64,000 bases of DNA from positions 91,267 to 155,266 of the forward strand of contig JAGNEJ010000002.1 in NCBI GenBank assembly GCA_018003315.1, read 5' to 3'. The notes beneath the pieces were generated by a model that saw nothing but the letters and a program-made list of their open reading frames with translations, ran no database searches and was not told the origin of the DNA. Positions 8,641 to 20,600 of the stretch are shown one piece after another. The stretch's first letter is position 1. Every line of letters starts with the position of its first letter. Both the position numbers and the translations under genes were made by a program. This DNA is from Verrucomicrobiales bacterium (GTDB taxonomy: Bacteria > Verrucomicrobiota > Verrucomicrobiia > Verrucomicrobiales > V1-33).

Positions 8641-10482
8641 TTACGCCCGTTTGCCAAACTTGCGGGCCAGTTCGGACAGGGAGAGCTGAATGAGCGTGGC
8701 CTTGCCCGCCGGACAACAGTAGGGCATTTCGCAGGCGAGCAGCCGGGAAACCAGGCGGTCCAGCTCGGCGGGGTCCCCCGGCAGGCGCAGCCGTGCCGCC
8801 TGACGGGAAACGCCCGCTGCCACGGCCTCCACATCCAGTCTGCGCAGGGCTGCCTTTTCGCCGACCTGGCGCAGTTCCTCGAATAATTCGGTTAGGAAGG
8901 CCTCGGGATTGGCGGTGTCAGGAAACCCAGCGGGCAGCGCCTCCACCTTCAGCGTGTTCGGGCCAAACTCCTCCGCATGGACGCCCAGCCGCGCCAGCAC
9001 GGGCAGATGACTGCGGATGAAGTCAAACTCCCTGGGGCTGAGGTGCAGCGTCACCGGAACCAGAAGCTGCTGCGAGGCCGCCGGTTCCGTGCCGCTGCGC
9101 TGCCGCGCCTCCTCGTAAAGCACCCGTTCCCACGCCGCCCGAAAATCCATCAGCACCAGTCCCTCCTCGCCTTCCATGACCACATATTCGCCGGCCAGAA
9201 TCCCTAATATGCGATAGGGATTTCCCTTTGCCGCCGCCGGAGTCACCGGTGCCGTTGCGGGGGGGGGCGGTTGCCGGGACGGTTCCGAAAATTCATGCCA
9301 GTCATGCGGCAGCGCGTTTTGTTCTGCTGCAGGCAGGAGGTCCAACTGCCGCACCGGCGGCTGCCAGGCGGCACGGGGCGGGACCGGCTGCGGCGACGGT
9401 TTGTCAGGAACCTGGGCGGGGGTCACCGTGCCGGCGACTTCGGGCGAAACCGGCTGCTGTCGTCCTGCGGGCCGTGCACCGCCGGCCTGGTTTCCCTGCC
9501 GCAGCGCGGCGGTCAGGATTTCCGCAAGGCCAGCCTGAACGCCGATTCCATCCCGGAAGCGCACTTCGCGCTTGGCCGGGTGCACGTTCACGTCCACCTC
9601 CGCAGGGCTGATTTCCACAAACAAAAAGGCCACCGGATGCTGTCCGCGCGGCAGCGCCTCCCCGTAGGCGGCGCGGAAGGCCCCGGCAAACACCGGACTT
9701 TCCACCGGTCGCCCGTTGAGAAATGTCAGGCACCAGCCGCGGTTCGACCGCACCAGCCCGGGCTGGCCGATGAAGCCGTGGACCCGGATCCCGCTGCGCT
9801 CCGTTTCCACCACTTCCAACAACCGCTCCGCAAAGTCCAGGCCAGCCAGGCTGCGGATGCGATCCAGCAGCGAACTTCCGCCGGGCAGGTGAAACACCAG
9901 CCGGTCATCATGGCTCAGGCTGAAACTCACCTCCGGATGTGCCAGAGCCTGGACGCGGAGGTGGTGTTCGATGTGGCTGAATTCCGTTGCTTCGGCCCGC
10001 AGGAATTTCCGCCGCGCCGGCAGGTTGAAGAACAGATTGCGCACCTCGACCTGGGTGCCCGGCGCCTCCCCGCTGTCCTCCACACCGAGCACGCCCCCGC
10101 CGTCCACGGAAATTTTCGTTCCGCTCAGCGCCTGCGCTTCGCGCGTGTGCAGGGTGAATTTCGAAACACTGGCAATGCTCGGAAGCGCCTCCCCCCGGAA
10201 GCCCAGCGTCCGGATGGCCGCCAGGTCTTCCTTGGTTTTCAGCTTGCTGGTGGCGTGGCGTTCCAGACACATCAACGCATCCTCCCGGCTCATCCCATGC
10301 CCGTCATCCACCACGCGCAGCAATGAAATCCCCCCGCGCCGCACCAGCACTTCCACCCGCCGCGCCCCGGCATCCAGGCTGTTTTCCACCAGTTCTTTCA
10401 CCACCGAAGCCGGACGCTCCACGACTTCGCCGGCGGCCACCTGGCTCGCCAAAATGTCGGGAAGAACTTGAATTCGTTGCAT
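8641..10482 (-). CDS. mutL: DNA mismatch repair protein MutL
   Basis: 613 residues. MutL couples mismatch recognition by MutS to strand incision. The N-terminal GHKL ATPase is intact: ELVENSLDAGA (motif I), DDGHGM (motif II) and TLGFRGEALPSI (motif III). A Pro-rich linker of about 100 residues leads to the C-terminal dimerisation domain. There the metal-binding endonuclease motif DQHAxxE of most non-MutH bacteria reads DFRAAWE (about residue 444), and the zinc motif CPHGRP reads CPAGKA (about residue 586), so nicking activity is doubtful. ATG 10482 follows a run of T on the coding strand and has no Shine-Dalgarno. It is divergent from the Fe-S carrier gene. Confidence 0.93.
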   Translation of the reverse strand: MQRIQVLPDILASQVAAGEVVERPASVVKELVENSLDAGARRVEVLVRRGGISLLRVVDDGHGMSREDALMCLERHATSKLKTKEDLAAIRTLGFRGEALPSIASVSKFTLHTREAQALSGTKISVDGGGVLGVEDSGEAPGTQVEVRNLFFNLPARRKFLRAEATEFSHIEHHLRVQALAHPEVSFSLSHDDRLVFHLPGGSSLLDRIRSLAGLDFAERLLEVVETERSGIRVHGFIGQPGLVRSNRGWCLTFLNGRPVESPVFAGAFRAAYGEALPRGQHPVAFLFVEISPAEVDVNVHPAKREVRFRDGIGVQAGLAEILTAALRQGNQAGGARPAGRQQPVSPEVAGTVTPAQVPDKPSPQPVPPRAAWQPPVRQLDLLPAAEQNALPHDWHEFSEPSRQPPPPATAPVTPAAAKGNPYRILGILAGEYVVMEGEEGLVLMDFRAAWERVLYEEARQRSGTEPAASQQLLVPVTLHLSPREFDFIRSHLPVLARLGVHAEEFGPNTLKVEALPAGFPDTANPEAFLTELFEELRQVGEKAALRRLDVEAVAAGVSRQAARLRLPGDPAELDRLVSRLLACEMPYCCPAGKATLIQLSLSELARKFGKRA

Positions 10483-10552
10483 TTTTTTGAAAGAATCGAC
10501 CGAATTCCACGTAAATCTCAAGGGAAACAGATTGCTGCTTCGCAAAAATTAC

Positions 10553-10573
10553 ATGAATTTTAATAAAATTCAT
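10553..10573. promoter_or_regulatory. Perfect AT-rich inverted repeat (possible operator)
   Basis: ATGAATTTT (10553-10561) and AAAATTCAT (10565-10573) are perfect 9-bp arms around AAT. It sits in the AT-rich 114-base gap between divergent mutL and the Fe-S carrier gene, 24 bases before the latter's ATG. The symmetry suits a dimeric repressor site for the Fe-S gene, such as an Rrf2 or Fur type, but it does not match a consensus I can name. Confidence 0.4.
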
Positions 10574-10596
10574 TGTTTCCAACTTTTCCTACCAGA

Positions 10597-10995
10597 ATGC
10601 TCCGCATCACCGACAGCGCCGTCAGCCAGCTTCGCAAATTGCTCCAGGATCAAGGTCGATCCGAGGGCGGTGCCGGACTGCGTCTGATGGTCGAACGCGG
10701 AGGCTGCGCCGGGCTGCAATACGCCATGAAAATCGCGCAGCCCGAGCCTGGCGATGAGGTGTTTGAGCGGGATGGCGTGCGGTTCATCGTGCCGACCCCA
10801 AGCATTCCCTACCTGCGGGGTTGCCAGATTGATTTTGTGGATACACTCAATGACAGCGGCTTCCGCATCACCAATCCGAATGCGGCGCGCAGTTGCGGCT
10901 GCGGGACTTCTTTCGAACCGGTGACGGCGGACGCGGCATCCGCTGCGGCAGCCCTTCCCGAGGGCGAAGCCTGCCTGACTGAACGCCTTTCCTGA
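10597..10995 (+). CDS. A-type iron-sulfur carrier (IscA/ErpA/SufA family)
   Basis: 132 residues. A-type carriers bind and hand over Fe-S clusters to target enzymes in the cytoplasm. The three conserved cysteines are present: Cys37 in ERGGCAGL and Cys100 and Cys102 in the SCGCGTSF motif. The family body ends by about residue 108; the last 25 residues are an Ala/Glu-rich tail not usual for IscA. ATG 10597 gives the standard MLRITDSAV start; a TTG-type upstream extension to 10573 would run into the inverted repeat. No isc or suf genes are beside it, so ErpA-like delivery is more likely than a role in an assembly operon, but I cannot separate IscA, SufA and ErpA by eye. Confidence 0.88.
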   Translation: MLRITDSAVSQLRKLLQDQGRSEGGAGLRLMVERGGCAGLQYAMKIAQPEPGDEVFERDGVRFIVPTPSIPYLRGCQIDFVDTLNDSGFRITNPNAARSCGCGTSFEPVTADAASAAAALPEGEACLTERLS

Positions 10996-11060
10996 CATTT
11001 CTCTGCTGACTCTCCCGGTCCCTTTTTGCATTCCCAACCATTTTCTCCCAACCAGTCACC

Positions 11061-11921
11061 ATGCGCTTGAATGTTGAATTCATGAGTGCCGGCCGTTTTT
11101 CCCATTCGCGGACGGTGGCCCCCAAGGTCAAAGACTCCGGCCTCTTCTGGTGGGCGGTCATCATCACCCTGCTGCTGGGCGCAGCCATCGCTTCCTGGTT
11201 TTTCAGCATTTATCTCTTCGCCTATCCGGAAAAGCCGTTCAATTACCGGTTCCTCAACCGGCTGCACAAGCTGGAAACGATCACCAAATTCAAGCTCAAT
11301 GACGTGCCCGCCGGGAATTTCTACAGCCCCAAGGCCGCCTTCCAGGAGTTCAGCCGCCTGACCGACGACCAGCTTGCCAAAATGAGCGAGCGGCTGCGCC
11401 GCGCCTACATCACCAATTACAAGGGCGCGGATGACAAGCCGGTTTACCTGCGGGGCGACTTCAAAATTTACCAGGTGCGTCCGCTGACTGAGGCGGATGT
11501 GTTCCAAAGCGGCCTGGTGGTCCGGGCCCAGGCATTCGAAAAGCTGGAAAAATCCGTCGAAGTTTTTCCCAATACGCTCATTGAGTTCGTTCTGCCCACC
11601 AGCGGCCCCGCCCAGGCGGCCTTCAATGTGAATGACGTGCTGACGATCGACCAAAAATCGATCTTTGCCGCTGCCGATGATGCCGCGGGCGCCGGCAGCC
11701 GCCGTTCCTATGCCAGCGTGCTCAACATCCAAAAGCTGCCCGGAGAAAAGCTGCTCTTCACCACCGTGCCGCTGCTCTACGGCACCTATGAAATCAACCG
11801 CGAGCAGGGCGCCCGCATCACCCTGGAACCCCCGGCCAAACTGAACATGGACGGACGCTGGCCGCTCACCGATGAAGCGGTTGGAACCACGGTGAACGTC
11901 GCAGCCTTCAGCAATTCCTAG
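11061..11921 (+). CDS. Membrane-anchored hypothetical protein
   Basis: 286 residues. A short basic N-terminus is followed by one transmembrane helix (about residues 28-50, LFWWAVIITLLLGA), leaving a large soluble domain probably outside the cytoplasm. The domain has mixed alpha/beta character and no motif I recognise. ATG 11061 is given; ATG 11082 (MSAGRFSHS) is equally possible and still keeps the helix. No Shine-Dalgarno is visible. It lies 65 bases after the Fe-S carrier gene and 17 bases before the exonuclease gene, all on the plus strand, so the three may form a transcription unit. Confidence 0.75.
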   Translation: MRLNVEFMSAGRFSHSRTVAPKVKDSGLFWWAVIITLLLGAAIASWFFSIYLFAYPEKPFNYRFLNRLHKLETITKFKLNDVPAGNFYSPKAAFQEFSRLTDDQLAKMSERLRRAYITNYKGADDKPVYLRGDFKIYQVRPLTEADVFQSGLVVRAQAFEKLEKSVEVFPNTLIEFVLPTSGPAQAAFNVNDVLTIDQKSIFAAADDAAGAGSRRSYASVLNIQKLPGEKLLFTTVPLLYGTYEINREQGARITLEPPAKLNMDGRWPLTDEAVGTTVNVAAFSNS

Positions 11922-11938
11922 CCGGGAAATCCCGCGGC

Positions 11939-12550
11939 ATGCTCATCCGCGACACGGCGTTTGCGGCCATTGATTTTGAATCGGCGGGCACCACCCGCGG
12001 CAGCACGGATGCCCCGGTGCAGTTGGGGCTCGCCGTCCTGAGTGGAGGCGAACTGCCGCCGGAGTGGCAGTTCCGTTCCTACCTCCACACGGACCAGCCG
12101 GTGGCCTGGGCGGCCAGCAGAGTCCACGGCATCCGCAAGGAGGACCTTCAGGGCGCACCGAGCCTGCTGGACCTCTGGCCGCGGCTCAATGCCACGCTGC
12201 GCAGCCGGGTCGTGGTCGCACATGGCAAAGGCACCGAAAAGCGCTTTCTGCGGGCCTTTCCACTGCATGGGTTCGCCCCGTGGGTCGATACCCTGCAAGT
12301 CGCACAAGCCGCCTATCCGGAGCATCCGGACTTTTCCCTGGAAGCGCTGACCACCAGCCTGGAACTGCTGCCAGCGGTGCAGGCGATCTGCCCGGCGCTT
12401 TCCTTCCACGATGCGCTGTTCGATGCCGTGGCCTCGCTGCTCGTCCTGCGCCGCATCATCGCGGATGCGGGTCTCGCGGATGCCCCAGTGGACGCGCTGT
12501 GCTGCCCGGAGCGCAGCACGTATTTTGCCCGCAGACGCTGGCGTCACTGA
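11939..12550 (+). CDS. DnaQ-like 3'-5' exonuclease (DEDDh family)
   Basis: 203 residues. The DEDDh pattern is visible: Asp12 and Glu14 in AAIDFES (ExoI), the RVHGI segment with an Asp-containing helix, the ExoII region with AHGKGTEKR in place of the usual AHN.xFD, and the ExoIII motif FHDALFDA near residues 155-162. Such proteins proofread DNA synthesis or trim DNA or RNA ends. The ExoII aspartate is not in its usual setting (Glu or Lys where Asp is expected), which may affect metal binding. It is a stand-alone domain without polymerase, so the substrate is unknown. It follows the membrane protein gene closely. Confidence 0.8.
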   Translation: MLIRDTAFAAIDFESAGTTRGSTDAPVQLGLAVLSGGELPPEWQFRSYLHTDQPVAWAASRVHGIRKEDLQGAPSLLDLWPRLNATLRSRVVVAHGKGTEKRFLRAFPLHGFAPWVDTLQVAQAAYPEHPDFSLEALTTSLELLPAVQAICPALSFHDALFDAVASLLVLRRIIADAGLADAPVDALCCPERSTYFARRRWRH

Positions 12551-12689
12551 GCGCGATGGCGCCACAACCGTCAACCCGCCCCTGTTGACTTCCGTCCTTG
12601 CACTCCGTTTCAACACCTCTATGGAGAAGGCATCCCCGTTGAGCCGCCGGGCCTTCCGTGCGGACTTTTTCCCCAGAAAACTCCATCCG

Positions 12690-14666
12690 ATGAACCAAGC
12701 CATCCTGCAACAAGCCGCCAATGAAGCCCGTGGCCTCGCCATGGACGCCATCCACAAGTGTTCCTCCGGCCACCTCGGCCTTCCGCTGGGAGCCGCGGAA
12801 ATCGGCGCCGTGCTTTTTGGAAATTCCCTCCAGTGCGATCCGGCATCGCCCCGGTGGCTCAACCGCGACCGGTTCGTGCTCTCCGCAGGACACGGCTCCA
12901 TGTTCCTCTATGCCTGGCTGCACCTCGCCGGATATGATCTGCCGATCGAGCAGGTGGCGAATTTTCGCCAACTCCACAGCGCCACTCCCGGACATCCGGA
13001 ATTCCATGAAACTCCCGGCGTGGAATGCACCACCGGACCGCTCGGCCAGGGCGTGGGAAATGCCGTTGGTTTTGCCATTTCCGGCAAAATGGCTGCCGCG
13101 CGCTACAACACCCCGGAGCACCGCATCTTCGACCACCATGTCATCGCGCTGGCTGGCGACGGCTGCCTGCAGGAAGGCGTGGCGCGGGAGGCCGTGGCCT
13201 TTGCCGCACACAACCAGCTCGACAACCTCATTCTCATTTTCGACAGCAATGACGTCACCCTCGACGCCATGGCCAAAGTAACCCAAAGCGAAGACACGGC
13301 CGCGCTCTACACCGCACTGGGCTGGGACGTGGTCACCGTGGACGGGCATGATCTCGCGGCCTTGAGCACGGCGATTGATTCCGCAAAACACAACGACAAT
13401 GGCCGGCCCAAGCTGGTGATTGCCCGCACGCTCATTGGCAAGGGCATTCCGGAAGTGGCCGGCACCGCAAAAGCCCACGGCGAAGGCGGCGCAAAGTTCG
13501 TGGATGCGGCGAAAAAGGCGCTGGGACTCCCGGAAGGCACGCATTTTTATGTCAGTGAGGAGGTGAAGGCTGCCTTTGCGGAGCTGAAAAAAACCCGCGC
13601 CGCCGCCCAGGCCCGCTGGCAGGAAACCTTCGCCGCCTGGGCGGACGCGAATCCTTCCCTGAAAGCCCAATTGGACGCCGCCCTCACCGGCCGCCCCAGC
13701 GCCGGGGATCTGCTGAAGGCCATCCCGGAATATCCCTCCGAAGGCAAGGCCGCCACCCGCAACAGCGGCGGGGAAATTCTCAACCATCTCGCCAGAGCCC
13801 TCCCCCACCTCGTCACCGGCAGTGCGGACTTGTTTGGTTCCACGAAAAACCACCTCAAGGACGGCGGAGATTTCTCCGCGGCTCAGCCAGGCGGACGGAA
13901 CATCTGGTTCGGCATCCGGGAACACGCCATGGGCGCCATCTGCAACGGCCTGGCCTACGACGGACTCTTCCGCGCCAGCGGCGCCACGTTCCTGGTCTTT
14001 GCAGACTACTGCCGCCCCAGCATCCGCCTGGCCGCGCTCTCCAGGCTGCCGGTCACCTATATTTTCACCCACGACTCGGTGGGAGTGGGCGAAGACGGCC
14101 CCACCCACCAGCCGGTGGAAACGGTCAGCGGCCTGCGGGTCATTCCGAATCTGGACGTGTTCCGGCCCGGCGACAGTGAAGAGACTGCCGCCGCCTTTGC
14201 CGCCGCCTTTTCCCGCGAGGATGGACCCACGCTGCTCGCCCTGACCCGGCAGGACATACCCCACCAGGGCCGCGTCCCGGCCACGACGCGCCGCGAAGGC
14301 ACTCTCAAGGGAGGTTACGTTCTGGTGCAGGAATCCGGACCGCTGCAAGCCATCCTGCTGGCCACCGGATCCGAACTCCAGCATGCCGTGGCTGCGGCCA
14401 GCGGCAAACCGGGAGTCCGCGTGGTGTCCCTGCCCTGTTTCGAGCGCTTCGACCGCCAGCCGAAAGCCTATCAGAATGAAGTCCTCCCGCCCTCCTGCAC
14501 CCGCCGCATCGCCATCGAAGCCGGCGTCACCGGCCTGTGGTGGAAATATGTCGGCACCGGCGGCACGGTCCTGGGCATCGACCGCTTCGGCATCAGCGCC
14601 CCCGGAAACACCGTCATGAAGGAACTGGGCATGACCGCCGAAGCGGTGGAAAAAGCACTGGCTTGA
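12690..14666 (+). CDS. tkt: Transketolase
   Basis: 658 residues, the normal length. It transfers two-carbon units between ketose and aldose phosphates in the pentose phosphate pathway, using thiamine diphosphate. The ThDP-binding motif begins at GDGCLQEG (about residue 155) and ends with the DSNDVTLD segment. The catalytic Glu lies in the middle PP/PYR domain ([10 protein letters not shown]), with [15 protein letters not shown] also characteristic. ATG 12690 matches the family start; an ATG at 12621 in the same frame would add 23 residues of unlikely sequence. A possible -35 (TTGACT, 12585-12590) lies upstream with a poor -10. No Shine-Dalgarno. Confidence 0.95.
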   Translation: MNQAILQQAANEARGLAMDAIHKCSSGHLGLPLGAAEIGAVLFGNSLQCDPASPRWLNRDRFVLSAGHGSMFLYAWLHLAGYDLPIEQVANFRQLHSATPGHPEFHETPGVECTTGPLGQGVGNAVGFAISGKMAAARYNTPEHRIFDHHVIALAGDGCLQEGVAREAVAFAAHNQLDNLILIFDSNDVTLDAMAKVTQSEDTAALYTALGWDVVTVDGHDLAALSTAIDSAKHNDNGRPKLVIARTLIGKGIPEVAGTAKAHGEGGAKFVDAAKKALGLPEGTHFYVSEEVKAAFAELKKTRAAAQARWQETFAAWADANPSLKAQLDAALTGRPSAGDLLKAIPEYPSEGKAATRNSGGEILNHLARALPHLVTGSADLFGSTKNHLKDGGDFSAAQPGGRNIWFGIREHAMGAICNGLAYDGLFRASGATFLVFADYCRPSIRLAALSRLPVTYIFTHDSVGVGEDGPTHQPVETVSGLRVIPNLDVFRPGDSEETAAAFAAAFSREDGPTLLALTRQDIPHQGRVPATTRREGTLKGGYVLVQESGPLQAILLATGSELQHAVAAASGKPGVRVVSLPCFERFDRQPKAYQNEVLPPSCTRRIAIEAGVTGLWWKYVGTGGTVLGIDRFGISAPGNTVMKELGMTAEAVEKALA

Positions 14667-14672
14667 CCTGCC

Positions 14673-14688
14673 CCCGCCCGAATGCGGG
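14673..14688. terminator. Hairpin between convergent tkt and PEP-CTERM protease gene
   Basis: CCCGC (14673-14677) pairs with GCGGG (14684-14688), loop CCGAAT, seven bases after the tkt stop. The following bases (AATTCGTTTCC) are only modestly T-rich. A CCTGACAA octamer (14698-14705) follows. Its placement suits termination of tkt; the stem is short. Confidence 0.4.
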
Positions 14689-14721
14689 AATTCGTTTCCT
14701 GACAAAAAATCCGAACTTCCG

Positions 14722-15690
14722 TCAGCGCCGCCGGCGCAAGGTTCCCAGCAGCCCCAGCAGGGCCAGCGCGGCCGCGGAAGGCTCCGGAATCATCAGCCCC
14801 TGGATGACCGCCTGATAGGTGGCAAGGTCCGCATAGGTCGTGATGTTCCCGAATCCCGTGGTGCCCGCCGGCTGACCGGTGCCGGGATCAGATCCCACAT
14901 TGGTCATCACTCCGCTGAGCTGCCACGCCCCGGAGTTAATGGTGAAGGCTGGACCGCCGGAATCGCCGGAGGCACCGTTCAACTCCGTGGTTGTCAGGTA
15001 GTTTCCAGTCCCGGGATCATCGAAAACACTGAGAAAATTCACCGTGGTGCCGATGGTGATCAATGGCACCGCCGGCCCTGCCCACGAGGGCAGCAATGCG
15101 GTTTGATTGCTCCCCCAGCGGATCGCTCCGGCACCGGTCCACTCGAAATAGGTGGAATCCGTGCCCGGAAGCTGCCCGGCGTCGCTGTTGTTCGCATCGT
15201 TCGCGGTGGTTTCCACGCGGGCTCCGCGTCCGAATGCCAGCAAGCCGGTGGTCACCACCGGCGAACCGGTTGCCAGCACCACATTCGGAATCCCCGGAAG
15301 GGCTGGATCGCCCGTCTCTCCTCCGATCCGGTAGAGCCGCAAGTCCTGCGTGCCCACCGGCACATTGGCACGCACCGTGAAGTTCGTGCCATTGACCGTG
15401 ATGACACCGGAGCCCACCGCCAGTTGCCCCACATGCGCCGCGGTCAGCACCCAGCCGTAATTGCCGGATGCTCCCAGATAAACGCCGCTGGCCCCGTCCA
15501 CCGCGACCACGTTGTTCCAATAGGGAAAGGCAGGCAGCGCATTGCCGGAAACATACGTGTTGAGCGAAGCCTGGGTGATGTTGCCCGCTGCCGCCCCGTT
15601 GGGTCCGGCGATGACCACCGCCTGCGCCACCGGGGAAAACACCGCCAGGCATCCTGACAAGGCTGCCGCTTGCAAAAGGGAGAATTTCAT
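14722..15690 (-). CDS. Trypsin-like serine protease with PEP-CTERM sorting signal
   Basis: 322 residues. A signal peptide (MKFSLLQAAALSG, cleavage probably after AQA) precedes a chymotrypsin-fold domain: His in LTAAHVG near residue 83, a likely Asp in the DLRLYRI region near residue 112, and the nucleophile Ser in GASGDSGGP near residue 241. The C-terminus is a PEP-CTERM tail: IPEP, a hydrophobic stretch, then four Arg. Such tails are recognised by exosortase (EpsH/XrtA type), which cuts and may transfer the protein to the cell surface. No exosortase gene is in the window. The substrate is unknown. ATG 15690 is chosen for the signal peptide; the longer upstream frame is not protein-like. It is divergent from comM, 208 bases away. 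Confidence 0.88.
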   Translation of the reverse strand: MKFSLLQAAALSGCLAVFSPVAQAVVIAGPNGAAAGNITQASLNTYVSGNALPAFPYWNNVVAVDGASGVYLGASGNYGWVLTAAHVGQLAVGSGVITVNGTNFTVRANVPVGTQDLRLYRIGGETGDPALPGIPNVVLATGSPVVTTGLLAFGRGARVETTANDANNSDAGQLPGTDSTYFEWTGAGAIRWGSNQTALLPSWAGPAVPLITIGTTVNFLSVFDDPGTGNYLTTTELNGASGDSGGPAFTINSGAWQLSGVMTNVGSDPGTGQPAGTTGFGNITTYADLATYQAVIQGLMIPEPSAAALALLGLLGTLRRRR

Positions 15691-15898
15691 TGCGTTGGGG
15701 AATGCTGGAAGAACTGGGGCAAGGCTACTGAATGCGCATGGGTTCCCGCAAGGAAATTTTGACCCCGCGCTCTGAAATCCGCTGCAATGTTGTTCCCCTT
15801 CCGCCCGATGCCGACTGGGTGGCAGCAGGGGAGCACGGGCTGCCAGCCAGCCATCCGGCGCTTGCCAGCAGCGATGATCCCCTGCACTGTCCCGCCGC

Positions 15899-17452
<1,554 letters not shown>

Positions 17453-17458
17453 ACGGCG

Positions 17459-17477
17459 CAGCCGTGCCGCACGGCTG
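17459..17477 (+). terminator. Hairpin after comM
   Basis: CAGCCGTG (17459-17466), loop CCG, CACGGCTG (17470-17477): a perfect 8-bp GC-rich stem seven bases after the comM stop. No T-run follows, so it may be a weak or factor-assisted terminator. Confidence 0.45.
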
Positions 17478-17561
17478 GCTTCCTGACGGTATTCGCACCG
17501 AGATGTCCAACCCGCAGAAGCTTCGCCGTTTCATTTGGTTGAAAGATCGAAAAGGAACCCA

Positions 17562-17591
17562 TTGACAGGTTCAGGGGAAAACTCCTAGCAT
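17562..17591 (+). promoter_or_regulatory. Candidate sigma-70-type promoter for the giant secreted protein
   Basis: TTGACA at 17562-17567 is a perfect -35; TAGCAT at 17586-17591 is a fair -10 with an 18-base spacer. The pair lies 73 bases before the ATG of the 2140-residue gene, in a 211-base gap after comM and its hairpin, and points the right way. Confidence 0.55.
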
Positions 17592-17663
17592 TATCGATTC
17601 AACTCCTCGCCCTCGCGAGCGACCCCGCCTCATTGCCAATGCGGAACTCGACGCCCTCTCCCA

Positions 17664-20600
17664 ATGCACCTGTTCAAACTGCTCCCCATTTCCTGGTGTC
17701 TGACGGCACCGCTGCACGCCGCTGTGTTAACAACGTTCGATGAGGCTTCGCTTCCTGCGGAGATTTTTCTGGACATTCCGAATTCCTCTCTCGGCAACAT
17801 CCTTTTCGATTCCGTCAATGATGAACTCGACTTCAGTGCCTCGGGCAATACGGACATGTGGGGTGCGCGAAACAACGCCCCCATTGCCTGGACGGCGATT
17901 CCCTCCGGGCTGGTCAACGGCAACGTCTGGACGGTGGAGACCGAAGTGCGGCTGAACAACACGGCGCAGGGGGGGCAGATCACGGGCATCACCTTCTACG
18001 GCGGGCCGTCCGGAGCACGTCCGGATGTGACCTTTGGGCTGGACAACTGGACGCCTTCCGCGCGGGCAGTGCGCCTGCAGGGACTGGGCGACAACAATCC
18101 GAATGCCTCCCTGCCCACCACGGCTTCAAAAGTCATCCTCCGCGCCGTGGTGCAGGAGGCCGGGGCCTCGGACGTGTATAATTTCTTCTTCAAGGTGAAT
18201 CCCGGCGATCCCTGGCAGCAGATCCCCGGCGTGGCGATGAACTACCAGACGACCTTCGCCAACTCGCGCGTTGGATTGCACTATAAAACCAGCGGAGCCA
18301 CCGACGGCGTGGCCTTCACCTATTTCAAGGTGGAAGCGTGGTCTGCGCCGCCGGAGGTGGCGGTGCCGCCGGCAAATGTGACGGCATTCACGGGAGGAGT
18401 GGCCCGGTTCAATGTCGGGGCGATCGCCGGAACGTCCTATCAATGGAGAAAAAACGGCACGAACATCCCGACCGGTGGCAATGCGGCCACGCTGGTGGTG
18501 GATCCCATTGGCCCGAACGACAACGGAGCCGCATTCGACTGCGTCGTTTCCAATGCAAACGGCTCCGTGACCAGCGGAGCGGGCGTCCTTTCCACAGCCA
18601 ATCCGCCGGTGGGAAGCGGCTACTTTTCCAGCGCCGTGCAGGCGGAACCTTCGCTCATCGCCTACTTCCCCGTGGACGGCAGCACCGCCCCGGCAGTGGC
18701 GAATGTGAAGTCCCCCTCGTTCGGCGGCACGATGAACGGCGATACCGGCCATGACAGCACCGCTGCCCGCACCATCGGAACCAAAAGCACCTCCTCCAGC
18801 GCTGCAGGCTGGATTTCCGTAGCCAAGGACCCCCGCTGGGACTTCACGGACGGCACCGGCACCATCGAAATGTGGGCTTATCAAACCGCAACGGCCGGTT
18901 ACAATCCGGCGCTGATCGCCGTGCGCAACGATGGCGGCGGCGGCGTGCGCTACAGTTTCCATGCCGACTCCGCCGGCACGCGCATCTGGTATTGGAACGG
19001 CACGTCCGCCCCCACGATCACTCTCCCCATGAACAGCATCGGGCGGCTCATGCATCTGGCCTTTGTCTTCAACGCCAACAACACCTGCACGCTTTATCAC
19101 AACGGCACGGCCACCGGCACCTGGTCCCAGGGAATGGGCTCCCCGCTGAACCTGCCGGCGGAAATTGGCTCGGCCGGACCAAACACCCAGGAATCATTTC
19201 CCGGAAATCTGGATGACATCGCAGTCTATTCCGATGCCCTGCCCGCCTCGGCCATTCTTGCGCATTACAATGCCTTCCAAACCAGTGCCGCCGGGAGCGC
19301 ACCGGTGGTCAATGACCAACCGGATGACCAAGCAGCCAATGCAGGCTCCAGCGCCACCTTCAGCGTGGGGCTGGTCAATCATGCTGGAGCCATCTACCGC
19401 TGGCAGAAAAACGGAGTGGACATCGCCGGAGCCACCGCGGCCAGCTACACGCTGAATCCCGCCACCCAGGCCGACCACGGGGCCACATTCCGCTGCGTTG
19501 TTTACAATCCCTACGGCGGCACGCTGTCGGACGCCGCCCAGCTGACGGTGAATGACATCACCCCGCCGGTCCTGCAGGGGGCCATCTCTCCGGTCACCGC
19601 CGCGCAGGTTTTGCTCACGTTCGACGAACCTGTGGACATCGGCACCGCCACCTTCAGCATCCCCGGCGGTACCGTGACCGGAGCGGTGTCCGGACCGCTG
19701 CCGGGCATGGTTTCCCTGACCGTCACCGGACTCCTGCCGAACACCAGCTACAGCGTGACGGCAAACGGAGTGAAGGATCTCGTCGGCAACACCCTCACCA
19801 CTGCGAATACCACCTTCACCGCGGCGCCATCGCCGGTGCCCGCGCCCATCGACCTCGTGCGCCCCGGGGCGGAACCCATCGGACCGGCGACGCGCCGCGG
19901 ACCGTTCCTGCTTTCAGAAATTCACTATCATCCGCGCGACCGTGGAGATTTGAAAAACCTGGAGTTCATCGAACTAACAAATACGCAGCCGTGGCAGGAG
20001 GACCTGACCGGATTCCGGATCACGGGGGAAATCAGTTACGCCTTTCCCGCAGGCACCATCATCGCCTCCGGGGGCAGGTTGGTCATCGCCGCAGTGCCCG
20101 CGGACGTGCAGAGCGCCTATTCCATCAGCAGCGTGCTGGGTCCGTGGACGGGTTCCCTGAACAACAGCGGCGGCCAGGTGCGCCTGCGGGACCACTCCAA
20201 CGCAATCGTCTTTGAAGTGGACTATGACGGCGGCCACCCCTGGCCGCCCGCCGCGGACGGTGCGGGCCATTCGCTCGTGCTGGCACGCGCCAGCTACGGA
20301 ATGAAGGACCCTCGCGCCTGGGATGCGAGCTTCGATCTCGACGGTTCACCCGGCGCGGCGGAACCCGCCCCGGCAGACCCATACCGCACGGTTTACATCA
20401 ATGAAATTCAAGCGACGGCGGACGACCACATCGAACTCTTCAACTACAGCAGCAGCGCCGTGGACCTGAGCGGCTGCACCCTGAGCGATGACCGCGACGT
20501 GGCCAAATACGTCCTGCCCGCCGGCACGAACATCCCCGCCGGCGGAGTGCTGGGTTTTGCCCAGGCAACGCTGGGCTTCGCGCTCAAAGCCGGGGGCGAC

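Noticed and set aside
12456-14705. Long minus-strand frame opposite transketolase
   Set aside because: Antisense shadow of a highly conserved gene; no domain or ribosome site.
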